From NCBI RefSeq assembly GCF_018294505.1, contig NC_057813.1:315645077-315709076 (forward strand): a stretch of 64,000 bases of DNA, in the 5' to 3' direction. Below, one piece after another: positions 11,172 to 22,196 of this stretch. The notes under the pieces are model-generated. The model was not told where the DNA came from, did no database searches, and saw only the letters and a list, made by a program, of their open reading frames with translations. Source of the stretch: Triticum aestivum. Taxonomy: Eukaryota > Streptophyta > Magnoliopsida > Poales > Poaceae. The translations under genes and the position numbers were made by a program. Every line of letters begins with the position of its first letter. The first letter of the stretch is position 1.

Positions 11172-11860
11172 TCATAGACGGTAGCTAGACATATGAATCT
11201 CATCTGGAAAACTACCGAAGCAGAAGGCAAATATTGAGCCTTCATTGATGTTGAAGGTCTTTGCAACTTTAGGCCAGTGCGTGTGGATAATTGACTGTCC
11301 ATCCTTCGTCCTCTTCAGGAAGACATCAATATTGTACCGTGAGTGTTGTATGCATACATTCTTCGCCTCCTGAACATACAGGTGGTTTGAGAGGTAATCA
11401 TCAGTGAACTGCTTTGAAAAGGCCTGAAAACAAGGATATGCATAAGTATCTTCTCTAGATTTGAAATGTCGCAAAGGAATAAAAAAGACAAGGTATAATA
11501 GTTAGTACCATCCTGTAGTGCAGTGATTACTTCTTCATTGTGCAGACAAATATCTTGTTGTTTTTTATCGCTAGTTTCTTTATCCTAACAATCTTTCTGA
11601 GTTTCTTGACTTGAATGATATTCATGAACAACTCGTTTCCCCATATGCAAAAAGGGTCGAATGGTGGGTCAAAACCTCTGACAGCAGTACCTACATATGC
11701 AAGACCAAATAGTTAAAAACCAAAATATTAGAATGGTTCCTGCAATTGCACAATAATGTGCTATTAGACAAAGGACCATGCATGTGCAAACCTTGATTGT
11801 AAACCTCAGTGCTTCCCATTGTTTCCCTAAGGTAGTTATTGATAAAGTTAAGTGAGGGTT
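11172..11860 (-). pseudogene. B3 DNA-binding domain protein, 3' exons, broken
   Basis: Three minus-strand exons can be read. Exon 11855-11793 encodes NFINNYLRETMGSTEVYNQ and ends CAAG before GTTTGC. Exon 11690-11509 follows an AG and reads GFDPPFDPF then NELFMNIIQVKKLRKIVRIK; it contains an in-frame TAA just after FVCTMKK. Exon 11423-11172 follows TTTTCAG and reads SKQFTDDYLSNHLY then VFLKRTKDGQSII and WPKVAKTFNINEGSIFAF, ending SSYRL. The last exon matches the plant B3 fold family (the W-P-K-V-x-x-F-x-I-x-E-G core), whose members are nuclear DNA-binding transcription factors. Because the stop falls before the B3 core and 5' exons are not seen, I call it a pseudogene. It is the clearest non-transposon gene remnant in the window. 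LTR sequences flank both sides. Confidence 0.7.
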
Positions 11861-11945
11861 GGCATGCTATCAGTAAAATATGTTGATGAAAAATAAACAC
11901 ATCGCAGATTCAACGGATTAATTCGAGCCACATAGAAAAGCCATT

Positions 11946-12327
11946 TATCCAGACCAAGCATGATTAAGAACTAAGAAATATAGCAATTGTATATGTTTCT
12001 CATGTATTAAGTACAACCAAATTTGATGTATTCCACACATGCATAACAATACAAAATTATACCCACAACAATTAGACATCGCATTGCAGAATTGAACCAA
12101 GCAGTTAACTAAACACCACAACAAATGAACCAAACATTAACTGAGCACCACATTGCACAATATAATCTCCTCCTAATAGAAGATCCGACAGTTAACCAAA
12201 CCAAGCATGCTTAACAACTTGGACATATAGCAATTGTATTTGTTTCTCATGTATTTAGTATAGCCAGATTCAATTTATTTCTCACATGGTAGACAATAAA
12301 AAAGTGCACCCACAACAATTGAACATC
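11946..12327. repeat. Tandem duplication of about 250 bp beside the B3 remnant
   Basis: Two diverged copies, about 11946-12075 and 12196-12327, share CCAAGCATG..TAA, 'ATATAGCAATTGTAT.TGTTTCTCATGTATT.AGTA' and 'CCCACAACAATT.GACATC'-like text, separated by about 120 bp. The second copy ends exactly where an LTR element begins. Confidence 0.65.
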
Positions 12328-13874
12328 TGATACGTCTCCAACGTATCTATAATTTTTGATTGTTCCATGCTATTATATTATCTGTTTTGGATGTTTTATA
12401 TGCATTAGTATGCTATTTTACATTATTGTTGGGACCAACCCCAGTGCCAGTTCCTGTTTTTTTCCTTGTTTTTGATTTCGCCGAAAAGGAATACCAAACG
12501 GAGTCCAAACGGAATAAAACTTTTGCAATGATTTTTCTTGGACCAGAAGACAACCAGGAGACTTGGAGATGAAGTCAGAAGAGCCACGAGGCGACCACAA
12601 GGACGGAGGGCGCGCCCCCACCCTTGTGGGCCCCTCGTGCACCCCCTGACCTAATTTCTTCGCCTGTATATTTCCATATATCCCCAAACCAACAGAGGCA
12701 TCCACAAAAACACTTTTCCGCCGCCGCAACCTTTTGTACCCATGAGATCCCATCTTGGGGCCTTTTCTGGCGTCTTGCCCGAGGGGGATTCAATCATGGA
12801 GGGCTTCTACATCAACACGATTGCCCTTCCGATGAAGCGTGAGTAGTTTACCTCAGACCTACGGGTCCATAGCTAGTAGCTAGATGGATTCTTCTCTCTC
12901 TTTGATTCTCAATACCATGTTCTCCTCGATGTTCTTGGAGATATATTCGATGTAATACTTTTTTTGTGGCGTTTTTGCCGAGATCCGATGAATTGTGGAT
13001 TTATGATCAACTTATCTATCAATATTATTTGAATTTTCTCTGGATTCTTATATGCATGATTTGATGTCTTTGCAAGTCTCTTCGAATTATCGGTTTGGTT
13101 TGGCCAACTAGATTGGTTCTTCTTGCAATGGAAGAAGTGCTTAGCTTTGAGTTCAATCTTGTGGTGTCCTTTCCCAGTTATAGTAGGGGCAGCAAGGCAC
13201 GTATTGTATTATTGCCATCGAGGATAAAAAGATGGGGTTTTCATCATATTGCTTGAGTTAATTCCTCTACATCATGTCATCTTACTTAATGCATTACTCT
13301 GTTCTTTATGAACTTAATACTCTAGATGCATGCTGGATAGCGGTCGACGTGTGGAGCAATAATAGTAGATGCAGGCAGGAGTCGGTCTACTTGACACGGA
13401 TGTGATGCCTATATTCATGATCATTGCCTTGGATATCGTCATAACTTTGCGCTTTTCTATCAATTGCTCGACAGTAATTTGTTCACCCACCGTATTATTT
13501 CTATCTAGAGAGAAGCCTCTAGTGAAACCTATGGCCCTCGGGTCTCTTTTCCATCATTTAAGTTTCCGATCTACCATTCTTGCAATCTTTTACTTTCCAA
13601 TCTATAAACCCAAAATACCAAAAATATTCACTTTATCATTTATCTATCTCTATCAGATCTCACTTTTGCAAGTAACCGTGAAGGGATTGATAACCCCTTT
13701 ATCGCGTTGGGTGCAAGTTTGTTCGATTGTTTGTGCAGGTATTCGGTGATTTGTGCGTTGTCTACTAGTGGATTGATACCTTGGTTCTCAAACTGAGGGA
13801 AATACTTATCTCTACTTTGCTGCATCACCCTTTTCTCTGCAAGGGAAAAACCAACGCAAGCTCAAGAAGTAGCA
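12328..13874 (+). repeat. 5' LTR, non-autonomous element
   Basis: 1547 bp, begins TGATACGTCTCCAACG and ends AAGAAGTAGCA. It is preceded by ACATC, the candidate target duplication, whose partner is lost with the 3' end. Confidence 0.75.
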
Positions 13875-13885
13875 GGAAGAATTTC

Positions 13886-13903
13886 TGGCGTCGTTGCCGG
13901 GGA
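13886..13903 (+). promoter_or_regulatory. Primer binding site, tRNA-Asp type
   Basis: TGGCGTCGTTGCCGGGGA differs by one base from the canonical plant tRNA-Asp primer site TGGCGCCGTTGCCGGGGA and lies 11 bp after the LTR. Confidence 0.8.
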
Positions 13904-13954
13904 TATTTATGCCAAGTCAAGTCAAGATTTGTCTCCCGTCAACTTGCCAATTTA

Positions 13955-13972
13955 TGGTGCCGTTGCCGGGAG
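13955..13972 (+). repeat. Second copy of the primer-site region
   Basis: TGGTGCCGTTGCCGGGAGA followed by 'CTACGCCAAGTCAAG' repeats the primer-site region and its 3' neighbour about 69 bp downstream of the first. Confidence 0.65.
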
Positions 13973-14215
13973 ATCTACGCCAAGTCAAGACATGCCAAGT
14001 ACCCATCATAAACTCTCATCTCTTTCATCACATTATTTGCCATTCGCCTCTAGTTTTCCTCTCACCCACTTCTAAAACAATTTTCGAAAAGATTCGCCCT
14101 TTTCTTTGCCCTTCTTCTGTTCGTCCTTTCGTTTGCCTTCATGTCTTACTTGGTTTGTTTGCTCGTTCGCTTGGTATAATTGTGTGTTTATTGAAAATCG
14201 AGAACCAAAAGGTTT

Positions 14216-14803
14216 ATGGATCCTCATCCACTTGCTAACCTTTTTAAAAGTTTCAATTATGATGAACCAATTTCTAGTGAATTGAGTGTACTAGATTATC
14301 TCTATGAGGTTTTTCTTGAAATTCGTGAATCAGAAAAGTGTGATGAAGTGTTGACAGAAGAAAATTTTAAAGTGATTCACGATAGTGCCTTGGATGAAAA
14401 GCATGATTCCAATGATGTTATTATAAGTTCCATTAATGTTAAATGTGTTAATTATATGCAAAACCCTAAGCTTGGGGATGCTAATTTTGCTATGTCTACT
14501 ACTTGTTGCAATGATCATGATTGGGGTGATTGTTCTTATGATCTTAAAAATTTATTTAAGCCCCATGATGAATATGAGATTGATAATAATGTTTGCAATA
14601 ATATTGAAAGTGGGTTTGGAAGAGTTTCCACTTTAGATCCCACATATTTGGAGAATGTTCAATCTTATGATTTTTTTGATAAAAGTGGGTTTGGAGAGGT
14701 CATGACTTTAGTTAATGTTAATCCCACTATTTTGGAAGGGTGTCAACTTCGCATGCATGTGGATCGTGTTGAGAATATGCCATGTGATAGTTATATTGTT
14801 TAA
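14216..14803 (+). CDS. Unknown-function ORF of non-autonomous LTR element
   Basis: 195 codons, open from ATG to TAA. The protein is acidic and rich in Asp, Asn and Ser. Residues 1-75 parallel the N-terminal half of the minus-strand ORF at 52111-52800 (CDEVLTEENFK against CAQVLEEECIK, then a shared DEKHDSNDV/DEHDCNVV). The second half has NPKLGDANF, ESGFGRVSTL and KSGFGEVMTL, the same phrases found in the ORF at 51170-51943. It therefore looks like the two ORFs of the other element fused with the middle part, including the Cys/His knuckle, removed. No enzymatic domain is visible. By position, straight after the primer site, it occupies the place of gag. A function in packaging is an inference only. 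Confidence 0.6.
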   Translation: MDPHPLANLFKSFNYDEPISSELSVLDYLYEVFLEIRESEKCDEVLTEENFKVIHDSALDEKHDSNDVIISSINVKCVNYMQNPKLGDANFAMSTTCCNDHDWGDCSYDLKNLFKPHDEYEIDNNVCNNIESGFGRVSTLDPTYLENVQSYDFFDKSGFGEVMTLVNVNPTILEGCQLRMHVDRVENMPCDSYIV

Positions 14804-16958
14804 TTTTCTTATGATCCTACATGTAATTATTATGAGAGAGGAAAATATGGTTGTAAAAAATTTCATGTTACTAAATTATCTCTCTTCATGTTGAGATTGC
14901 TATTGTCTCTTTCTTCTTCCTTGCATATGCTATTTTTTGCTTGCCTTGATAATTTGTTTGCTTATAAAATGCCTATGCATAGGAAGTATGTAAGACTTAT
15001 ATGTGTTTGTCACGTGTTTTATGATGCTCTCTTTGTGCTTCAATTATTCTCTTTTATGTGAGCATCATTGAAATTATCAATGCCTAGCTAAAAAGGCTTT
15101 AAAGAAAAGCGCTTGTTGGGAGACAACCCAATATTTTCCCTTACTATTTTTAAATAATTAATTTATCTAGCCTCTGGTTAGATGTGGTTTTGTGTTTTAA
15201 TTAGTGTTTGTGCCAAGTAAGACCTTCGGGATAGCTTACGGTGATAGTTGTTTTTATCCTGCCGAAAACAGAAACTTTTGCGCCCAGTTTTCCTAGATTT
15301 TATTGAAACGTGCTTTCGATCTGATTCTTTTTGATCTGGATCGGTGCACAAATTGCCCAGGTTGTCTGAACTTTTCAGAACTTTTGGAGTTACAGAAGTA
15401 TTCGAGAGTTACAGATTGCTACAGACTATTCTGTTCTCGATAGATTCTGTTTTCTATGTGTTGTTTGCTTATTGTGATGAATCTATGGGTAGTATCAGGG
15501 GGGGAGGGTATGAACCATGGAAAGGTTGGAATACTGTAGATATTACACCATTATAAATAAAGAATTAGTTTGCAATAGTACCATAAAGTGGCGATTTATT
15601 TTCTTATACTAACGGAGCTTATGAGATTTTCTATTGAGTTTTGTGTTGTGAAGTTTTCAAGTTTCGGGTAAGGATTTCATGGACTATGGAATAAGGAGTG
15701 GCAAGAGCCTAAGATTGGGGATGCCCAAGGCACCCCAAGGTAATATTCAAGGAAAACTAAGAGCCTGAGCTTGGGGATGCCCCGGAAGGCATCCTCTCTT
15801 TCATATTCGTCTATCGGTAACTTTACTTGAGACTACATTTTTATTCACCACATGATATGTGTTTTGCTTGGAGCGTCTTGTATGATTTGAGTATTTGCTT
15901 TTTAGTTTGCCACAATCATCCATGATGTACACACCTTTCGAGAGGGACACGCACGAATCGTGATTTATGAGAATACTCTTTGTGCTTCACTTATATCTTT
16001 TGAGCCAGGCAATACTGCTCTAGTGCTTCACTTATATCTTATTAGAGTACGGCGGTGATTTTATTTTATAGAAATTGATGAACTCTCATGCTTCTTTTAT
16101 ATTATTTTGAGAGTCTCTAAACAGCATGGTAATTTGCTTTGGTTATAAATTTAGTCCTAATATGATAGGCATCCAAGATGGATATAATAAAAACTTTCCT
16201 ATAAAGTGCATTGAATACTATGAGAAGTTTGATTCCTTATGATTGTTTTGAGATATGAAGATGATGATACTAGAGTCATGCTAGTGGAATAATTGTGAAT
16301 TTGAGAAATACTTGTGTTGAGGTTTGTGATTCACGTAGCATGCACGTATGGTGAACCGTTATGTAACGAAGTTGGAGCATGAGGTATTTTTTGATTGTCA
16401 TCCTTTGTGTGGAGGTCGGGATCGCGTGATGGTTAACTCCTACCAATCCTTCCCCTAGGAGCATGCACGTAGTGCTTGGTTTCGATAACTAATAAATTTT
16501 TGCAATAAGTATGTGAGTTCTTTATGACTAATGTTGAGTCCATGGATTATACGCACTCTCACCCTTCCACCACTGCTAGCCTCTCTTGTGCCGCGCAACT
16601 TTTGCCGGTACCATACACCCACCATATACCTTCCTCAAAATAGCCACCATACCTACCTATTATGGCATTTTCATAGCCATTCCAAGATATATTGCCATGC
16701 AACTTTCCACCATTCCGTTTATTATGACACGTTTAGTCATTGTCATATGGCTTTGCATGATCACGTAGTTGACATTGTATTTGTGGCAAAGCCACCTTTC
16801 ATAATTCTTTCATACATGTCACTCTTGATTCATTGCACATCCCGGTACACCGCCTGAGGCATTCACATAGAGTCATATTTTTGTTCTAAGTATTGAGTTG
16901 TAAGTAAATAGAAGTGTGATAATCATCATTATTAGAGCATTGTCCCATGTGAGGAAAT
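14804..16958 (+). other. Non-coding interior of the non-autonomous element
   Basis: No credible gene. It contains copies of AAGCTTGGGGATGC-like phrases (15715, 15767) and the 'GTGCTTCACTTATATCTT' block (15983-16120) also seen at 5468-5754. Confidence 0.6.
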
Positions 16959-17022
16959 AAAAAAAAGAGGCCAAAGAAGCCAAATAAAAAAAGAGGCCAA
17001 AGAAGCCAAATAAAAAAAGGAG
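16959..17022. repeat. Short tandem repeat, about 25 bp unit
   Basis: Units of AGAGGCCAAAGAAGCCAAAT plus an A run repeat two to three times in the element interior. Confidence 0.75.
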
Positions 17023-17720
17023 AAAAAATGAGAGAAAAAGAGATAAGGGGCAATGTTACTATCCTTTTTCCGCACTTGTGCTTCAAAGTAGCACCATGAT
17101 CTTCATGGTAGAGATTCTCTTATTTTGTCACTTTCATATACTAGTGGGAATTTTTCATTATAGAACTTGGCTTGTATATTCCAACGATGGGCTTTCTCAA
17201 ATCGCCCTAGGTCTTCATGAGCAAGCAAGTTGGATGCACACCCACTTACTTTTTCTTTTGAGCTTTCATAAACTTATAGCTCTAGTGCATCCGTTGCATG
17301 GCAATCCTTACTCACTCACATTGATATCTATTGATGGGAATCTCCATAGCCCATTGATATGCCTAGTTGATGTGATACTATCTTCCTCTTTTTGTCTTCT
17401 CCACAACCACCATATTCTGTTCTGCCTACAGTGCTATGTCCATGGCTCACACTCATGTATTGTGTGAAAGTTGAACAAGTTTGAGAATACTAAAGTATGA
17501 AACAATTGCTTGGCTGAAACCGGGTTTGCGCATGATTTGAATATTTTGTGTGATGAAGATGGAGCATAGCGAGACTATATGATTTTGTAGGGATAAGCTT
17601 TCTTTGGCCATGTTATTTTGAGAAGGCATAATTGCCTTGCTAATATGCTTGAAGTATTATTGTTTTCATGTCAATATTAAACCTTTTTTTGAATCTTACG
17701 GATCTGAACATTCATGCCAC
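17023..17720 (+). other. Distal interior of the non-autonomous element
   Basis: Non-coding; it ends with ATTAAACC..TTGAATCTTACGG text and is then cut. I see no gene in it. Confidence 0.45.
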
Positions 17721-18040
17721 AATAAATAAAAAATGTTCATGTTTTCCATTTTTGTTCAAAAATTTAAAATTGTTCGTGGTCTCAGAAAATATTTCGAAAA
17801 TTCAAAAAATGTTTGTGTTTTTCATAATTTGTTCGTAATTTTTGATAAATTGTTCGCATATTAGAAAATTGTTCAGGATATGAAAAATTTGCTCATGTTT
17901 CTTTTTTGAATCGAAATTACAAAAAATCTTTACTACATCAAAAAAAAGTTGGAACATAAATTTTTTGATATTTTATAACTGCTCACAATTACAAGAAATG
18001 TATCCGAGATGTTTTCGAAATCACAACGCTAATGTGTGAT
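17721..18040. repeat. Degenerate AT-rich 'ATGTTC' repeats
   Basis: Irregular repetition of AAAATGTTCATG, TTGTTCGTG and TTGTTCGCAT phrases separated by A/T runs, with no coding sequence. The origin is unknown; a decayed DNA transposon is one possibility. Confidence 0.5.
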
Positions 18041-18065
18041 CTTATACGTTGGTGCCATTATTTTA

Positions 18066-18170
18066 TTCAGGTGACTCTCTGTGGTGTAGTGGTTAATGCC
18101 ACTCTCTCAATTTTCCTCATTGTTCGAGGTCGTGGATCAAAATTGTATGACGCTCTGTTGATTTTTTTTT
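18066..18170 (+). mobile_element. tRNA-derived SINE-like element
   Basis: A candidate Pol III A box, TGGTGTAGTGG (18082-18092), is followed 30 bp later by a B-box-like GTTCGAGGTC (18122-18131), and the unit ends in a run of nine T (18162-18170). Internal A and B boxes plus a T-rich tail are features of grass SINEs. The B box departs by one base from the consensus. I could not settle target duplications, so a decayed tRNA gene is the alternative. Confidence 0.5.
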
Positions 18171-18245
18171 GTCGCGCGACTGCAAGCGTGTTGGGTCGGC
18201 CCAGTCGCATTTCGCCCTTGTGCGTCGAGGTCTTTATGATGCAAA

Positions 18246-18728
18246 ATGTGTTCTATAGGAGCTCTCGATAATTACCACTCCCAGTCAGTTTTTCTCCAAT
18301 GCCTAAAAAAAGTCATTTTTTCTCCAAGTAAAACAGCCAGTACAGTTCATCTACATAGAACTCCCCTCTCATGTCCTGCAATCCCCACCAGGTTTCTCAT
18401 TGACATGCATCATTCTTCCGATTTGATGCCGTTGAAGGAAGATGTCACTTCTGGGCATCACGAAACTAATCCCCAGTCTATGTCGGCTCTACATGGCCCT
18501 TCTCGGCACATGTGGCTGGGTGTGGGTGTGGATCTTGGCAACCTCGTAGATGGCGAGGGAGAATGCAGGAGCGCTGCTCAAACCTGTAATGTCCAGAGGC
18601 TAGGAGCGGTGGCGGATGTTCTAGATCTTTGTGGTGTGGAGGCGGTAGTGAGGGAGCTCACGGATGAGAGAATATCATCAAGATGTGAGCAACATTTGTG
18701 GAGGATGTTAGACTCCTACCAAATGTAA
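18246..18728 (+). CDS. Hypothetical exon of unknown function
   Basis: 160 open codons ending two bases after a consensus splice donor (CAAAT/GTAAGT at 18725). A start at MHHSSDLMPLKED (18402) is as likely as the first ATG. I recognise no domain. The C-terminal third is rich in charged residues and Leu/Val (VVRELTDERISSRCEQHLW). It may be the first exon of a lost host gene or a chance frame; no continuing exon is visible before 18960. Confidence 0.25.
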   Translation: MCSIGALDNYHSQSVFLQCLKKVIFSPSKTASTVHLHRTPLSCPAIPTRFLIDMHHSSDLMPLKEDVTSGHHETNPQSMSALHGPSRHMWLGVGVDLGNLVDGEGECRSAAQTCNVQRLGAVADVLDLCGVEAVVRELTDERISSRCEQHLWRMLDSYQM

Positions 18729-18729
18729 G

Positions 18730-18999
18730 TGGTTTCTACAATCAAATATGTTTTGGCGAAGGGGAATGATCTAGATTTCAGAAAAAGTTTCATCATTTCA
18801 CTGGAGTAAACAATACTCATATCACAACTTTTTGTGTGGAAAAGGGCACGTATACTTGTCCTCTGTAGTGGAGAACAGAGTAAAGGAAATATATGGATTT
18901 CTCAAATTTATGTTTTTAGGGGGGGACATTAGCTGTATATATCATCAATCGGGATACATTCAATAGCTATTGTGGACATGATTTACTTGTATAGGCGCC
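18730..18999. other. No feature seen
   Basis: Between the hypothetical exon and the RNase H remnant I see no coding, repeat or terminal signal. Confidence 0.5.
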
Positions 19000-19420
19000 C
19001 TCCTACCAGGAGCACATTGCCAAGGGATCTAGAATAATTTGCCATCTCATAGGTGGCACCGTTGCACTTCCTTCCTATCTTAAGTAATTCAGCAGACCTC
19101 AAACTTGATCATCAGGTTAGACGCCTACTCGTAAAGATCCTACCATCTTGATCTATTAACAACAGTAGCATTCAACGCTTGCAAAACAGCTGCACAGTCA
19201 GACTCAATTATTACCAGGCCATCATAGAACTTAATCAAGTGCTCCAAACACATCCAAATCGCATGAATTTATGATTCCTCCACATCCAAGCAGTTAGGCA
19301 GCAATCGACCTACAGAGAATACAATTGATTCCCGACTATCTTGGGCCACTGCCCCTGAGCTCATCGCCTAGTTTCAGCATTGTAAGAGCCATCTACATTA
19401 AGCTTCAGCCAACCAATCAC
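19000..19420 (-). pseudogene. RNase H-like (RVT_3 type) domain remnant
   Basis: On the minus strand from about 19410 the frame reads WLKLNVDGSYNAETR, then with shifts SGAVAQDSRESIVFSVGRLL, then AIWMCLEHLIKFYDGLVII, then ESDCAAVLQALNA. This is the order seen in the plant RNase H-like domain: the LNVDGS first catalytic Asp, then the ESD motif. Stops and frameshifts occur throughout, including a TGA after the first motif. Such domains occur at the ends of some LINE proteins and as many free-standing plant pseudogenes, so the parent is unclear. It would have cut RNA in RNA-DNA hybrids. Confidence 0.65.
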
Positions 19421-19439
19421 TAGTCTATCCTTATTTCCT

Positions 19440-19857
19440 CCGGTGCCCATATGTCCTAGACCTTTTATAATTAAACAGGATTTATTGTTTATTTTCTTTG
19501 TAAATGTAATTAGCTAAGATAGAACAATGCAGTGTGTATGATGGACTAATACATGATTTGGTGAAATTTTAAAATCTTGTGCCACATGAGCCTATATTTA
19601 GATAATATTTCTAAACAACAGAAGAAAATAGTTTTGACCATGGACAAATACATCATCCAAAAACTAACTACTTTTATTTCTTGTAGGGTCCACTTATTTT
19701 AACGCTTACAATAGATATTACAAATTGTAATGACCTTTGAACTGAAACTGTGTACCATCCTTTTAGAGTATAGGTGACGTGATGCTCAAAAGTATATTCA
19801 ACTTTTGATACTTCATAATTAAAGTTTGACAAATAATGTACCCAATTAGAATCCACA
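19440..19857. other. No gene seen; left flank of the chromovirus
   Basis: AT-rich sequence without coding or repeat signals. It ends with CCACA (19853-19857), the left half of the chromovirus target duplication. Confidence 0.6.
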
Positions 19858-22053
19858 TGTAACATCCCAAATTTTCAATTTGGAATGTTATACATAGATC
19901 ATCATTGCATATCATATTTTTATTGCATTTTGGCTCGATCCTAGAAATTCTACGCAACTCAAGGACCCACGGAGAGAGTTGGGGATTTCGTAAATTTCAT
20001 ATTTGAGTTTTCTCAAATTTTTGAAATAGGATCATTTGATTTGATTTATTTTATCTTCAATTATTTCAATTACAAAATATGAGAGAGGGAATAAAATGAC
20101 TTTCCCAAAATATAGAAATATTGAGGATTTAATAAAAAATCAAATAAGATTTTATTTTGGATTTTATTGCTATTTTATTTGAATTTACGAAAAATGTGCA
20201 TTTTTCAAAATTGCACTTAGGCCCGAAATAAATGTTCATCTTGTCCGGCTTGATTTTAGAAGTCGGGGAAATTTTATTTTGGGATTTTTAGAGTCCGTTT
20301 AGTATTTCTTTCGTTTGTTTTTCTGCGCGGAATTATTAAAAAAAAAAGTCCGAACCGACCTTGGGCCGTAACCGGTCAGGACTCCGCCTGGCCGGGGGTC
20401 TTTAAATAGCGCCGCCCCGGGCCGACCCCAGCCCAGCCGCCGCCACTCGCGCCCAAACCCTAACCCTAATCCGCCGCCGCTGCCGCCGCCGCCTGCCGTC
20501 GCCGCCGCCCCACGCCGCCGTCGCCGGAGCCGCCGCCTCCGGACCCCGCCGCCGCCGGACCCCGCTGCCGAGGTTGACCCCGCTGTCGCCATTTTTTTTG
20601 AGAAAAACCGTTCGGTTTTTCCGTCGGTTTTTTCGTTGTTTTTTTAGATCTGTTTTTTTATTAGATCGATTTTTTTTCGGTTTAGGTAATTAGCGAGCGT
20701 TCGCTTGTTTGTTCGTTTGAACAAACATGTTCATCGTTTAGATACGGATAACAAACGTTCGTTCGTTAATCTGTTCGTCGTTTTTCTTTTTCTTGGATTT
20801 ATTCCGCGATTTTTCTGATCGCGCTTTCTGATCCGATTTTCGTTTTAGTTTAACTTTTCGCTCGTTTATCGGAATCAGGCGATTCAAGCGCCTAGAGTTT
20901 TGTCTCGAAACCCTCTTTCCGTTTAATCTACTCGAACAAGTTTTTACTTCTATAAAATTTGATTTAGGTCCAGATTAGTAAATGAAGCTTGTTTCTTTCG
21001 CCGTTTCACTTTCGTTGTTTCGTTCGATTTGATTCTTTTTGCCAACCGGAGTTCTTAAGTTGAACTTTCTGGTTAGATATCTTATTCAAGTTTTACCTGT
21101 GCATTAGATGAGTACTTATTGTATGCTTGTTTGTTTGTTTGCTTGCGATAGAGTACCCGGATTGCGCCGCATGCTACTTCGAATCCCTAGGTTTCGCGGA
21201 TCATCAGCAAGGCAAGTAACACTTTGATCATATCTCTTTACTACCCAGTTTTATTGCATTAGATTAACCCTCAAACAATTTGCATGATTAGGATTTGATT
21301 AAATTGTGGATTTTGGGAAGTAGATGAGGTAGTACCTATTACCTGTTTTATTATCAAACCCTTGGGAGTTACTTCTACGTTTGCTTATTATGCCATGCTA
21401 TGCTAGTAGACGTGGATTGGGTGAGTGTATCCATGACATATGTGAGATTGTTAATTAATGGTTTATTTAAGGTGGCAGCTTTAATACACATCTGGGTGGA
21501 TTGAGGCACTTGGGTATTCCAGGATTGCCTGTTTGTTTTTGGACCGCCACCCAGGCTCAAAGGGATCATAAGATTATTCATGCTAGAAACTTCTGTGTGC
21601 AGCCACATGCTATTATGGGCTCTAGCATAGCTGAGTAAGTCGTGCGAACTCTTACAGTGGTAGACTAGCAGATGTAGGGGATGTAGGTGGTACGGTCTAC
21701 CCAATCGTAAGGTGCTAACGCTTCTGAAAGACTATGTCTCGGTCATCCGTTTCTCAAACACCATGAAGTGCAAGAAAACAAACGGAGGAGATCGAGTCTT
21801 GTGGGGAAAAGTGCGCAACCTCTGCAGAGTGTACAAACTAATCATGATTAGCCCTGTCCCCGGTTATGGACGTTTTGAGTACCTAGTATTTGGATTATCA
21901 TGTGAATCTCATCATGTTACTCTAATTAATATTGTTGGGTTTGTTGAATGATGATGCTTAATTGGGATTGAGAATGATGTCAACCATTCTCAATGTTTAA
22001 CAACTACCATGATAGTCAAATAACTTTTATTCCTTTGTAGTAGGGAAAAAATT
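19858..22053 (+). repeat. Left LTR of the chromovirus, part 1
   Basis: Begins TGTAACATCCC and aligns with 31923 onward, with scattered substitutions. It is broken by the LINE at about 22054. It includes a strongly GC-rich block (20410-20590). Confidence 0.9.
20401..20409 (+). promoter_or_regulatory. TATA-like site in left LTR
   Basis: TTTAAATAG just upstream of the GC-rich block; the same site is at 32467-32475 in the right LTR. It is the best promoter candidate for the element. Confidence 0.4.
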
Positions 22054-22196
22054 TACTCTTTGCTTTGGAGACTTTCTATCTCAATGGCACCTCTATGATG
22101 TATGCTACTTGGATGTATTGCTGGTTTTGTCATATGCTCTGGTGCAGACTATCTGAATTTTTTTATCCATTTTAATTATGTGTCAAGTGCTGGTGC

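Larger units (their letters stand above)
12328..17720 (+). mobile_element. Non-autonomous LTR retrotransposon, 3' truncated
   Basis: 5' LTR (12328-13874), tRNA-Asp-type primer sites, one ORF (14216-14803), then a long non-coding interior. There is no reverse transcriptase or integrase. The interior ends near 17720 and is replaced by unrelated repeats, so the polypurine tract and 3' LTR are missing. Its LTR start and its ORF phrases recur in the element at 46222-54524, placing both in one group of large non-autonomous elements that must borrow enzymes from an autonomous Gypsy partner. Confidence 0.8.

Noticed and set aside
20299..20592. Open frames in the GC-rich part of the chromovirus LTRs (also 32365-32682)
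   Set aside because: Present in both LTRs because the LTRs are copies; GCC/CGC repeats give long frames. No protein family.
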